A DNA stretch of 64,000 nt from Ophioderma brevispina (taxonomy: Eukaryota; Echinodermata; Ophiuroidea; Amphilepidida; Ophiodermatidae): assembly GCA_023653785.1 (NCBI GenBank), contig JAMKCH010057901.1:248001-312000 (forward strand), written 5' to 3'. Made by a program: the position numbers and the translations under genes. This document shows, in pieces, positions 11,679 to 23,690 of this stretch. Each line of letters opens with the position of its first letter. Within the stretch, counting starts at the first letter, position 1. Under the pieces are notes generated by a model. It searched no databases. It had not been told where the DNA came from and worked only from the letters and a program-made list of their open reading frames with translations.

Positions 11679-12113
11679 AGGTGCACCATGATATATTTAC
11701 CACATGAATGTCCCATCTAAATCTACCGAAAAGTGCCATCTAAGTCTACTGAAAATAATGCTGGAGAGGCGCCATCTAAATGTACTAAAAATAATGCTGA
11801 CAAGATGAAATTAAAGGCAAATAAACCCACCCTCCCTCCACACTATGGATGGATACGATCAACAGCACACCTACTTTTTCACTCACTCTCTCGTCCAATT
11901 AACATAAATTTTTCTCATATTACAATTTTTTTTAACCAAAAATACTACTGTAACTCCAATTAAAACTCCACTTAGGAGAACTCCAAAATGGTCCTAAGTT
12001 TAGAAGGAAATAGGGAAAATCTGCTCATATAAGGTCTAGTGGCAGTATCCATAAATGTGGGTCATGTAACGAGAAAGAAAAATTGTATGGCTATTCTGTA
12101 CTTGCTATTCCAT

Positions 12114-12464
12114 TTAAAGGTGCCACGAGAGATTTTAGGACATCCATATATTATGTCATATGTAGTGGATTTCATATAGATAAGACCCCAATAGATTTCT
12201 TACCTTTTATTTGGCTACAAACATGCCTTGAAAGTGAAAAAAGGCGATTTTCATTTGCTTAACTTCAATATAAAACATAGGCTGAATTTAGTATTTGCTC
12301 CTATACTAAATTAGAAATTTCACAATTTTTGTACCAAAGAAATAATTCTCAGCTTAATCCTTTCACATGGGGATGTTTTTCATAGGCTTTACTTTAGTAC
12401 AAAAATCTGAATTTTCACATTTTTAGGGACACCTGTTATGTGGAATCTCTTGTTGCACCTTTAA
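12114..12464. mobile_element. MITE, family B
   Basis: Left terminus TTAAAGGTGCCACGAGAGAT; right terminus AATCTCTTGTTGCACCTTTA, its imperfect inverse. About 350 bp, no transposase. Its right TTAA is shared with the left TTAA of MITE A, so the two abut with one TTTAAA between them. An old copy in the opposite orientation lies at about 48,170-48,430. Confidence 0.8.
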
Positions 12465-12827
12465 AGGCTGACTCAGAGATTTCCCGAGGAGGGCGCCCTC
12501 ATTTTCAACACAAATTGTGTTTTTGCAGTATACATAATGCTTGTCCATATAATAATCACTGTGTGAAATAACTAAGCCCAAATCGAAGTCCTTCATATAG
12601 AAAATCACAACTTTGTTTAAAAATTCCGGATCCGGAAATTTTGTTATACACGGTTATACTTATGCACTGTATACTGTACACAAATGTGTACTGCATGAAA
12701 ACGAAAAAACCGACGCGGTCTCTAACTTTGGAATTTAGATTTTAGGTGAGTATCTTCAGTTCTAGTTGGCTATTTTTGATTACTACACAAAAAAATATTT
12801 ATTTCGAAATCTCTGGTCAAGCCATTT
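12461..12827. mobile_element. MITE, family A
   Basis: Left terminus TTAAAGGCTGACTCAGAGAT; the right end here is slightly eroded (GAAATCTCTGGTCAAGCC), while a fuller copy ends GAAATCTCTGAGTCAGCCTT at 15,590. The interior carries GAGGAGGGCGCCCTC, CAATGCTTGTCCAT and TTCCGGATCCGGAA. No ORF of note. Other copies: 13,769-14,013, 14,195-14,439, 14,623-15,590, 19,217-19,590 and a half copy near 38,260-38,410. Confidence 0.8.
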
Positions 12828-12848
12828 CTGTAAAGAAAAGTTAACACG

Positions 12849-14033
12849 GTGCACCATGATATATTTACCACATGAATGTCCCATCTAAATCTACCGAAAA
12901 GTGCCATCTAAGTCTACTGAAAATAATGCTGGAGAGGCGCCATCTAAATGTACTAAAAATAATGCTGACAGATGCAAAATTAAAGCAAATAAACCCACCC
13001 TCCCTCCACCCCACATTACTCGTGATGGTGTTTCAGGAGGGATAACGGAATCATACTAGGTAGACCCTGTTGTTCTCTGTTTGCTCTCGTTATACCTCTC
13101 CTAGCTCACTCCCCACTGGTCTCGTGCTTTACGCACCTTTTTTATATCTTATACAATTGAACACACCCCTTTTTCCCCCACACATTTTTCCCTCTACAAT
13201 TTTCATTTTTTACATTATCTAAACTAATACTACCTTGGACCACTTCGCCCAATTACACTCCCATTAGGCAACACGTCAACCACCACGTGGTCCTACATGT
13301 CTACCGAGCGAAATATGGGAAAGACTCCCGCGATATAAGGTCTCAGTGGCAGTATCCTAAATGTGGGTATCCGTAACGAGAAAGAAAAATTGTATGGCTA
13401 TTCTGTACTTGCTATTCCATTTAAAGGTGCCACGAGAGATTTTAGGACATCCATATATTATGTCATATGTAGGTGATTTCATATAGATACGACCCCAATA
13501 GATTTCTTACCTTTTATTTGGCTACAAACATGCCTTCGACAGGTGAAAAAAAGGCGATTTCATTGCTTAACTTCAATATAAAACATAGGCTGAATTTAGT
13601 ATTTGCTCCTATACTAAATTAGAAATTTCACAATTTTTGTACCAAAGAAATAATTCTCAGCTTAATCCTTTCACATGGGGATGTTTTTCATAGGCTTTAC
13701 TTTAGTACAAAAATCTGAATTTTCACATTTTTAGGGACACCTGTTATGTGGAATCTCATGTTGCACCTTTAAAGGCTGACTCAGAGATTTCCCGAGGAGG
13801 GCGCCCTCAACACGATTTCTTTGAAATCGTGTTTTTTGCATGTACACAATGCTTGTCCATACACTAATCACTGTGTGAAATAACTAAGCCCAAATCGAAG
13901 TCCTTCATATAGAAAATCACAACTTTGTTTAAAAATTCCGGATCCGGAATTTTTGTTTTACACAGTATCCTATGGAACGCAATACTATACATAAATGTTT
14001 ACTGCATCAAAACTTTTTTTTTTTTTTTTTTTT
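12849..14033. repeat. Segmental tandem duplication, copy 2
   Basis: Repeats 11,681-12,848, but bases 13,015-13,340 are largely unlike the matching part of copy 1 while both flanks are nearly identical. It contains MITE B (13,421-13,772) and MITE A (13,769-14,013, truncated), then a 20-T tract at 14,014-14,033. Confidence 0.75.
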
Positions 14034-14459
14034 CTCCTATACTAAATTAGAAATTTCACAATTTTTGTACCAAAGAAATAATTCTCAGCTTAATCCTTTC
14101 ACATGGGGATGTTTTTCATAGGCTTTACTTTAGTACAAAAATCTGAATTTTCACATTTTTAGGGACACCTGTTATGTGGAATCTCTTGTTGCACCTTTAA
14201 AGGCTGACTCAGAGATTTCCGAGGAGGGGCCATCAACACGATTTCTTTGAAATCGTGTTTTTTGCATGTACACAATGCTTGTCCATACACTAATCACTGT
14301 GTGAAATAGCTAAGCTCAAATCGAAGTCCTTCATATAGAAAATCACAACTTTGTTATAAAATTCCGGATCCGGAATTTTTGTTTTACACAGTATCCTATG
14401 GAACGCAATACTATACATAAATGTTTACTGCATCAAAACTTTTTTTTTTTTTTTTTTTT
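14034..14459. repeat. Further 426-bp tandem copy ending in a 20-T tract
   Basis: Repeats 13,606-14,033 (the right half of MITE B plus the left two thirds of MITE A plus the T tract) almost exactly. The T tract at 14,440-14,459 follows the same CATCAAAAC. A third unit starts at 14,460 with the same CTCCTATACTAAATT and continues into MITE A3. Confidence 0.85.
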
Positions 14460-14622
14460 CTCCTATACTAAATTAGAAATTTCACAATTTTTGTACCAAA
14501 GAAATAATTCTCAGCTTAATCCTTTCACATGGGGATGTTTTTCATAGGCTTTACTTTAGTACAAAAATCTGAATTTTCACATTTTTAGGGACACCTGTTA
14601 TGTGGAATCTCTTGTTGCACCT

Positions 14623-15590
14623 TTAAAGGCTGACTCAGAGCAGGGGGGGGGGCGGCCAAGATAGCGTCGTTTTTGCCGTTCCCATAGGTTTAGCACGTAA
14701 TCACTAAAACTTGACAAATATTCTAAAGTCGAAAATATGTTTGATATCAATATTTTTCCACTCAAAATCCGTTGGAGTTGAAGAATCAACTCCAGTCTAA
14801 GTATTTTTTTTGTATGAATAACGGTACAAACGGGATCCATTTTGAACGAGGCTCGCTTGACCTCATGTTCAATCGCAGAGTCACCGCTATTTATACCTGC
14901 GGACCATGTACCAGGCCCGGTACCAGGTAGCCCCAGGGTAGCCCATGCACCACCGTGGAATGATTCGTTGACCTGCATGTGGCAATCCTCTCATGTCCGG
15001 TCTTTAAAAACGATTTGATGATAGTTTTGCAGCACTGCACAATTATGCACCACCGATTAAAGCAAGGCAATTTAAACGGCCGCGGCTCCGTATGGGAATT
15101 CCCACTCGCCACTCACTGATCTATTTATAAACGCGCACAGTGACTTCAAATTCCGGTCACTGTTCAGGCTCGTCCAATGACTCGTTCGGCAGTTTTGCGC
15201 TATGAATGAAGCTTGGCCGCCACCGCCTGACTCAGAGATTTCCTGAGGAGGGCGCCCTCAACACGATTTCTTTGAAATCGTATTTTTTGCATGTACACAA
15301 TGCTTGTCCATACACTAATCACTGTGTGAAATAGCTAAGCTCAAATCGAAGTCCTTCATATAGAAAATCACAACTTTGTTATAAAATTCCGGATCCGGAA
15401 TTTTTGTTTTACCCAGTATCCTATGGAACGCAATACTATACATAAATGTTTACTGCATCAAAACGAAATATCCAATTCATCTCAAACTTTGGAATTGTGC
15501 ATTTGAGGTTACTACCTTTAGTTCTAGGTGACTTTTTTTAATTGTTACACCAAAAAAATTATATTTTGAAATCTCTGAGTCAGCCTTTAA
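14623..15590. mobile_element. MITE A, full copy split by a hAT-like insertion
   Basis: Begins TTAAAGGCTGACTCAGAG and resumes after the insertion with ACTCAGAGATTTCCTGAGG. It ends GAAATCTCTGAGTCAGCCTT then TAA. Removing 14,641-15,237 restores an uninterrupted family A element with both inverted termini. This is the best copy for defining the family's ends. Confidence 0.85.
14641..15229. mobile_element. Non-autonomous hAT-like element with 8-bp target duplication
   Basis: The 589-bp insert starts CAGGGGGGGGGGCGGCCAAG. It ends with the inverse of CAGGCGGTGGCGGCCAAG. ACTCAGAG flanks it on both sides (14,633-14,640 and 15,230-15,237). Ends in CAGG and an 8-bp target-site duplication are diagnostic of the hAT superfamily. 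The interior has CCAGGCCCGGTACCAGG. The minus-strand ORFs crossing it match no transposase I know, so it depends on an enzyme encoded elsewhere. It is younger than the MITE A copy it interrupts. Confidence 0.85.
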
Positions 15591-15599
15591 ATTCTACAC

Positions 15600-16150
15600 T
15601 CCCCTGTGGCAGACTTAAGTAATCTTCCATTGTGCAGATTTCTAATTGAAGAGCATATTTGGTTTCATGGGATCTAGGTAAGGATACTGTCAGTAGAGAG
15701 ATCTTACAGAATTCAATAGAACTGTGTATCCTGATATATCCTGATTTGAATTTACTGATTTCGATGATTCTTCTATTTCACACACTAGCTATTACCAGCA
15801 CCTTTATATCAAAGTCAATTTTTAACTCTAAAAAAATGATTTCTGATCAACTGAAAATTCAATCAACCATATTTATTCCATTACAAGCCCCTACTCTAAG
15901 ACACGCTCCTCCCAATTTTCAAACCAACTCATATCAGGCATGTTTTACGATAGAGAGGACCAAATCTTCCCGATTTGGGAATCAGAAATTGGAGAACAAC
16001 TTTCCGTGGAGTGGGAAATTGACCAAAAACAATGTTGAGAGATAAGCGGTGATATTGCAGATGAGCAAGAGATGGATTAACATTTATTTGTACATCAGAG
16101 ACCACGATAGATTGCTTCACAAGCCTTTTATAAAGGTGAGAAATATTGGT
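15600..16150. other. Non-coding stretch
   Basis: Open frames occur on the plus strand (15,659-16,045) and the minus strand (15,929-16,120), but neither has recognisable motifs or convincing splice context. I treat them as chance. Confidence 0.35.
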
Positions 16151-16152
16151 TC

Positions 16153-16412
16153 TAAAGGTCCGTTCATACTTCCACTGCGTTGATGTGCAGTAAATTTACT
16201 CAGGTCCAACTCAGGTCACTGCAGGTCATGGGTCACAGTACATTGCAGTAAAATTGACATACTGCACCCTACTGCATCACCAGTTAAAACAATTTTAACT
16301 TCTTTGCAGTTCTGCATTGCATTGCAGCACACTGCAGGTGATTGCAATGATTTTGGGTTGGCTGCATTGCAGTACTGCACTGCAATGAAGTAGAAGTCTG
16401 AACGGACCTTAA
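16153..16412. mobile_element. MITE with AAGGTCCGTTCA termini
   Basis: Left end TAAAGGTCCGTTCATACTTC; right end GAAGTCTGAACGGACCTTAA, its near-perfect inverse. The 260-bp interior is rich in the pentamer GCAGT/ACTGC on both strands, so it folds extensively. No coding capacity. Confidence 0.8.
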
Positions 16413-16752
16413 AAGTCGCTCCTCGAGGGGCATGTAATGGAATGAATATGGTAATAACCGATTTGCCCGGATGACTACACAAGACCTAGTGTACAGAGGC
16501 TTGAATTTTCATACAGACATTGGTTCAGTTTAATTGCATAACATCACATGACCTATTGTTAATACTACACTATTTGTTAGACTTGGCAATCAATTTTGCA
16601 ACAACGGTAACACAGTTTCATAAGCCTAATTTCAGAGCATACTTAGCTCAATTGACAAAAAAAAACACTAGTCATAGCCAAGAACCAAAAAAAAGTTGCG
16701 TTAGACTCAAATTTTACTGGGGCAAAGTTTGAAAACAAGAGCAACATTTTGC

Positions 16753-16871
16753 AAGAGTTCCATATGTACCCACTTCAAAGTTATAGGGGTTTGTTGTTAG
16801 TGTAGGCCACAAATAAAAAGACTTTGTTTCTTGTAGAATTTTAAAGGTGGGGGTACATATTGAACTCTTTC
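16753..16871. mobile_element. Short hairpin element
   Basis: AAGAGTTCCATATGTACCCA on the left is matched on the right by GGGGTACATATTGAACTCTT. About 119 bp in total. No ORF; a short MITE or hairpin is the simplest reading. Confidence 0.65.
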
Positions 16872-16899
16872 CAATATTTCTACCACCTCTTTTCCAGTA

Positions 16900-18280
16900 T
16901 CATAATCCTTCAAACTGCATTTTGTAATCAAATTTTTTGGATGGCATGCTTCCAAGGAGAAAAATATGAAAAATTGGACAAGTCACCACCTTAACTGTAT
17001 TCACATACAATGAACATTCCATTTCATCCTTATCAAATAACAATGGAATTACACAATACCATGCATACAATTCATTGAATTTTATTACAAATTGGAGTTA
17101 AGGGTACTCTTCCTTCTAAATTATGAATTTCAGATCATTTTTTTTTTTTTTCTGCTGGTAAATATAACAGTGCAAAATTTAATTTAAAACTGACAACAAT
17201 GTTACCACAAAATTGAGACTGCCAAGTTAACACTGGTGGTGTAGTCATTGCATACTGATAATTATAATAATATTCCCTACTACATTGAGATTTGCACATC
17301 TGGGTAAAACTAAACTGGGTTTGTTTTGAAATTGTTAATACATATTACACTCAACATGCACTACTTGCTTTCCACATAAATAAACCACGTGCCACACCAA
17401 AATAACAAACAAGTTCCCAACATGAAAATTGATACGATATTACGATATAGAATTGCATTTTTAGTACTTATTACTCTTTCTCTTTGGAATTATCCGACAA
17501 TTTACAAAATACTCTATAATATTCATTCATTTATTTGTCATACACTCTGCATTCAGGTTTAGAAAAACTGTTATTGCCTAGCAATTTGGAATATGGAATT
17601 GGAAACCAATCACAGAGAAATCAGTGAAGCCCTGTAATGGGCAATATGATCCGACTTGGGGGGTGGGGGGGGCCCCCCCCTTAAAAGTGGAGATTTTTTT
17701 GTATCACATAAGTGCTGTCATGCACCAAATCTGATATGCAATTGGGGGGAAATCCCTCTGGCAAGAATTAAAATTCTGCATCATCCATTTATTAGAAACA
17801 CGGATGTAAGTGGACATCATCATTAATTTCCTGAAAATTGGTCGGCCCTTGCCCCCATACGGCCAAACGCTTGGCGTGCACGCCGCTAAACTTTATGCAA
17901 TGAATCAGCCGAACAAAAGGCTACAGACGGATTTTCAGGGGTATACTCCCCTCCCAAAATATGTGGGGGCTGTTTTTTATGTGCTGAAATCATATCACAT
18001 AAGTAAGGGTGTTTTTTAACATTTATACACTTTTTTTTTTATATGAACCAAATATCCGGAATTCCGGAAATGTCCAGAATTCTTTGCATCCCTGTAAAAT
18101 TATAGGCCAGTGGCCTAAGGGACACTCGATATAACATTTGTTTATAACATCAAAATGGCGATTGGAATCAACTGAAATTTTGGGACAAAAACTTTTCTCA
18201 AGGATTATCTAGTTAAACATTACCAACAGAATTTCGCGGTTCTCAGGCTTTCGCGCTCCGCTATATTCAAAGAATATAAC
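16900..18280. other. Non-coding stretch with homopolymer tracts
   Basis: AT-rich, with a T run at about 17,140 and G then C runs at about 17,660-17,692. No exon recognised. Confidence 0.35.
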
Positions 18281-18287
18281 TTGTGTG

Positions 18288-18680
18288 GCCGCCCCATGAC
18301 CTTTGACCCTACACGTGACCGTTGATCTCATCAACATATCAGGGATCTCATGTGCACCTATGACAAAAGTTGGTTCCAATTGAACTTCAAGTTTTCAAAT
18401 TAGATCAATTTTACATTTTTAGCCCATTTTTCAACTTGACCTCACATGACCGTTGACCTTTCAACATGACCTTTGACCTCAAATCAACATATGAGAGATC
18501 CCATTGTGCACCTATGACAGAATTTGGTTCCAATTGAAGTAAAAACTTTGTTCAATTGAGGTCAATTTTTTAAAAACTAAACAATTTTTTTGACACACCA
18601 TCCACACAAACACACATACAATACACACGCACAACGATTGCTAAGTGGTCCCTGCCAGCTATTGCTGGCGGCCCACAATT
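18288..18680. repeat. Two-copy repeat with GACC motifs and a CA-rich tail
   Basis: Two related ~150-bp copies carry CATGACCTTTGACC, then CAACATATSAGRGATC, CACCTATGACA and TTGGTTCCAATTGAA. A run of ACACAC-type sequence follows, ending in CTGCCAGCTATTGCTGGCGG. It is related to the 1.9-kb repeat. It looks like the 3' region of a larger dispersed repeat, but no protein part is attached. Confidence 0.5.
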
Positions 18681-19216
18681 AACCTTTAACATAACTAGTT
18701 TCAATAGGATGGAAAGAGTGACGCTAAATGTTCCATCCTGATTCCCTGATCATTACACATCAGTCAATTGCTGTGAATGTGAGGTGAATCCCGGGCCAAC
18801 CCCTTTAAACTTTGGTTTTACTACGACTACTACAAGCCACTAACAACAAGAATTGCTCATTTAAAAAGTTTTGATCATCTGTTTGGTGCTTGTTTAGTTG
18901 CAAGCATTGACAAAGTTTGCCATAACACCAACCTAGCATGTAGCGTGCAAGTCATTTTGCTGAAATTGCTCAATCACCTTTTAAGGGCGATATTATTTTA
19001 GTGAATCAGTACATTGAACTGCATTCGCTGGTTCTCTTGGAATGGATTTCTGAAAGTGAGAACTCTTGGAGAACAGTCACTTCACAACACGTGAGGTCAC
19101 TTTTGTCATCATTGTTGCTTCACTTGATTGTTTACTCTCAGATTTTTTCTTTAAGACATCTGATCAACAACTCTCAGAAAATGACACGGAGGTATGACTT
19201 GGGCATGAAACCCTAT

Positions 19217-19590
19217 TTAAAGGGCGGACTCAGAGATTTTGAAATATAATTTGTTTGTGTATTAATTAAAAATAGTCAAATCGAACTAAGATAGTCAGCT
19301 AATAGGCTCTTTTTCAAGTTTTATGGTCTATTTTTTGTTTGTTTTGTGAGTACACATTTATGTATAGTACTAAGAGTACCCGGTAGGATCATGTGCAAAA
19401 CGAAAATTCCCGGATCTGAAATTACTACCAAGTTGTGATTTTCTATATGAAAGACATCACTTTGAGCTTAGTTTTTTTTCACACAGGACCTAGGGTGTGT
19501 ACAAGCATTACATATTGCAAACAAATATGAATTTGTTAGAAAAATAGGAGGGCGCCAATCCTCTGGAAATCCTGAGTTATGCCTTTTTAA
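19217..19590. mobile_element. MITE A, opposite-orientation divergent copy
   Basis: TTAAAGGGCGGACTCAGAGA on the left and GAAATCCTGAGTTATGCCTT on the right mark the termini. The interior shows the family signatures in reverse: GGATCATGTGCAAAACGAAA, TTCTATATGAAAGACATC, ACAAGCATTA and GGAGGGCGCC. It is 374 bp and much more diverged than the 12-15 kb copies, so it is an older insertion. Confidence 0.75.
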
Positions 19591-20804
19591 TGTTTTTTAG
19601 GGCTTCAACTTTGTTTGGTTTCCATTATGTAAGAGTGCAACACCTTATTGCTCTATATAACTGTCAGGCATTTTGCAGGGTACACCAGTTGACAAATTAT
19701 AACATCCTATAAAAAATAATTCAGTCCAACTGATAATACCCTGTTCAGTCTTGAACTAAGTCTACCCTGACATAGAGATTTAACTTTGCCCAAGTCTCAC
19801 ATTAGGCTTTATGAGTGTTATGGGTAGTCATCAGTTTTATCATCTCAAGTTTCTTTTTGGACTTGACAAAGAAGGGACAGTCCACACATAAATAAGCTAC
19901 TACTGATGAATGTAAGAATTTGCCATAACAACAATTTGTTCAACAATTCATTTTTGTGTTTTGGTCACTATCTTACAAAGTACCAAGGTACCGTACAGGA
20001 CAGAAAGTTCTTGCAAAATTGAGTGATTCAACTCAATGTTCACTCAAAAATCATTCACTTCGATGGGACAGTGGGATTTGATGGGTTTGAGGTGGGCTTT
20101 AATGACGCTTAAACGCAAAATGCATGGGACCTGTGGTGATTGAGATATTATTAATTTTTAGCTTTGAGTGGGTGCGTCCGCTTGAGTGGATTCTCTATCT
20201 TTTTTCACTCAAGTTCACTCAAAACCCACTAGTGGGGCTTGGCAATTTCTTTCTGTGCCATACTATGTTCTGCTTCTGCAGAAAGCATTAGCTCTATCAA
20301 AAATATTTGTGATATCAGATCAATTCAATGAGAAATTCTTCTATGTCCAGATTTCACAGGTACTGATACACAATTTAAAACCCACAAGGACAAATGCCCT
20401 TTCTTACAGTCTATCTGATTGGGCTCAATTACTTGATATAGCCCTCTGATAACCAATGTAAATATACCTTCTTTAAATTCTGTATGCACCTTTCATTTTT
20501 TTTAAGTTAATAATTTTCTCGCATACACATTTTTTTTTGTGATTTAAAAACAATTGTGCTCCTTTATTTTGGTAGAATCTAAACTGTAATTGAACTCTAT
20601 TACATTATGATAAATTTATATAAAAAAAATTCTTTATATTTTTTTTCCATCTTGATTTGCCAAAAATCACACAAAATAAAAACTCCTCAAAAATAACACT
20701 TATAGACCCAGTGTATCTGTGCAGTGGATATCCAGAAACCTGTTGGTGGTATGCTGTACACATCAACTGTTAAAGAAAATAGGTTCAAATTACATGCGAA
20801 ATAA

Positions 20805-21065
20805 TATAGGGGAGGGCGAGTGGTGTAGCGGTCCAAAGTCGCTCACATTTCACCAATGCGGCCTGGGTTCTATTTGGTCCGAGCCAGTGTTGTATGTGAA
20901 TTGGTTGCCGATCCATTTACTCGTCCTCGCAGGTTTCTCCGAGAACTTCGGATTCCTCCTGCATCTAAAATCGGATTCCCATAAATTTTCTCCCATTGTT
21001 CTGGAGGAGTCCTGGAATTTGCACTATTGGGTTATGCCAGGTGAATGCCGAATGTTATAATAAAG
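20805..21065 (+). mobile_element. tRNA-derived SINE of a second family
   Basis: The head GGGCGAGTGGTGTAGCGGTC resembles an A box and GCGGCCTGGGTTCTATTT a B box. The body contains CCTCGCAGGTTTCTCCGAGA followed by CTTCGGATTCCTCCTGCATC, a phrase common in animal tRNA-derived SINEs. It ends in a short ATAATAAAGGAATAT tail. The ORF across it is not a gene. Confidence 0.65.
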
Positions 21066-21069
21066 GAAT

Positions 21070-23690
21070 ATATAAACATGCCAAACCCCCAAATGAAGGT
21101 CAATGAGGAAGAGGGGCCGGCAGAATTCAGTATAACTTTGGAAATTGATTATAAAAACACAAACTCATGTTTCAGAGGCAGAACAAGTGATAAATGTGGT
21201 AACTCCAATTGTTGACACAACGTATATGGGGTGTAATCAACCAAAATATGTATTATCTGGGCTTCATTGTGCTCAAAAACCATCACAATATTAGTGTAAC
21301 TCAGGACAATATAATACAACTTTGGTGAACATAAAAAACTGGTTATATCTTAAATTAATCAGCTTGATCACATCAATATCATTGAAAGTTTTTGTATAAC
21401 ATTAAAAAGAACCAAAGAATATGTTAAAGCAGAATCTCTATTTGGTTAAAATTTGACCGCATCTTGTCTTTATCAAAATGACAATTGCACACTGCTGTCT
21501 TTTTTTCATAATTATTAGGCTATTCAACTTGAACTTTGCAACACCTCTATGGTTTGATTAATTTGCTACAGGGAATCGCACCACTAAATAAAAACTCCCC
21601 ATAGACTTGTTGTACAAAATGACCTCACACCAAACGTCAAGTTCCGACTATAAAGCGACGGGTTATTTCAAAAAACTGGGATTTTTTGGAAGATTAGGAC
21701 CATACCTCTTCAACAAAAATGAAAAAGTCCTATTGATGAAGGCTGATTTTTGGAGCTACAGAGCATCGAAGATTTGCATGTTTTAAAAAACGTCCCACGC
21801 CTTGTTGAGTGTTACTAGAAAATTTGAAATTCATTGTTTCCCCAAAACCCGTCAGAATTATACCAAAAATGGCACAGACAAAAAATCTTTAAAATAACAA
21901 AATAATTAAATTATGATTAATTTCAAAATTCAGTTTTAAAGACACAACTTACTCAACATTTTGTGACTCTTCATTTAGGCAAGGGCCATATTCAGGACGC
22001 CAACACTCTCTCGGCAATAACGTTGTTTGCCTACACCTAGTTATTTTAGTGGTTTGATTCCTACCGGGGGAGTGTGATTTTCTATAGAAGGAGTCCACTG
22101 GTTATGTGGTTAACCACATCTGAAACCACACCCACTGTTTTAAAGTATCCACAGGTATAGAGTCCAAAAGGAATACCCATAGGATAAGTTCATTTGATAA
22201 CCACACCTGCAGGACCCATATCTATACCAATTTTTGCCCAAAATTTTTAAAAACATTAATTTTTGCCAAACATTGCAATTTGGGCCAATTTTAATTCCAT
22301 ATTTTGCCATTTTTTCCTCAAAATTTTGAAATTTTAAACAAATTTAGAAAATCTTGTCTTCAGATGAGGAAATGGGACTATATTTCCAAAGAATTTTAGA
22401 AAATTTTGGCTTTGATGAGGGTGGGGGGGGGTAAAAATTGGACTGATTACCAACAAATTTGAGAACCTCTGAAAAAATGGACATTGATATAGCAAACTTG
22501 GCATTTGTGATGAAAAAAGGGGTCATTCCACATATACCAGAAGGTTGGTGTTAATTTGAATTGATGAAAATGAGACTGATGTCTGTTGCAATCCCTGTAC
22601 GATCATTTGTGTTGAGAATACCCCCCACCCATGCAGGGCCTTGCACAACTACACTGATCTAAGCAAAATTGTGAATATTTTTAAAATTGTACATAAACAT
22701 AATACAACAAAGTTAAAACACTTGTTAATATTGTAAAACTCTACTGCTCATTCACGTAAAAAAGGAAACAGTACCTTTAAAATTACATTGTGACCACCAA
22801 AAGTGAAACACTTTCTTGTAGGAAATACAACTTAGAAGCAAGGTTACCCAATATTATTTGTAACTTGTTTTGGCACCTCTCACAGGTTTTGTTCCTTGGT
22901 TTTATAAAAACAGCTAATGTCAGGTCATCAGTTACTTAAGGAATTATAGCTACATACCAACTCACATACAAAGCAATATTACTATATCAGACAACCTTTG
23001 CAAATGAATTTTTAATGTTTAAGATGCATTTTGGCATTGTCTTCAGTGTCTGTGACATTTAATGTATCCACATGGAGCAATATCAGAGGGTGTATGGAGA
23101 CCATCCCACAATGCACACCACGTTTGGGCGAAAAGTTTCAAGTTCATGTGTTGTTTCCTGTGATCCCACAAAATCCAAATAAAAAACACAATAATAAAAT
23201 TTCTTTTTTACACTCATTTAGCCCACAATTTGCTAGACTTAAGGATTGTTTTGCACAATAGTGAAAATATCTTGTGGTTCTTAAGCTTCTTGGAAACCCT
23301 TGTTTATCCATAAGTACTGACAGTTTTTTAGTACTGTACAGTATGGGCACATTACAATGCATTGTGGGGAGTGATCTGTTAACCTCAGTTGGAATCAATT
23401 TTATCCCATCTTTTTGCCCGAGCCTTGCCTTGCAAAACTTGTCATGTTATTAAGTTTCACATGATTTTTTTAAAAACAAATCTTGTGAGAATGACATTGC
23501 GATCATCCAATTTAAGAAGTTTAGCCACAGGGATGAATTCAAAACCAAATCCCGCTTTGCAGTGTGAGTCATGTGGACTTCACATATTCCAACACAAAGT
23601 TATATGGATAGAGCATCCTCTTCAAAAACCAGGACACACCACATAAATAGCGTTTGAACATTGGATTACATGCATAACAAGGCGAACTTC
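21070..23690. other. Non-coding stretch
   Basis: No exon identified. G or C runs occur at about 22,425 and 22,620. ORFs at 23,031-23,646 are short and without recognisable motifs. Confidence 0.35.

Larger units (their letters stand above)
11681..12848. repeat. Segmental tandem duplication, copy 1 (contains MITEs B and A)
   Basis: This block starts GTGCACCATGATATATTTAC and recurs from 12,849, an offset of 1,168 bases. The left part holds three short in-line repeats around CCATCTAAATSTACY-AAAA. Next comes a stretch (11,840-12,020) that is not conserved in copy 2, then MITE B and MITE A back to back. Outside the unconserved part the copies agree closely. Confidence 0.8.
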
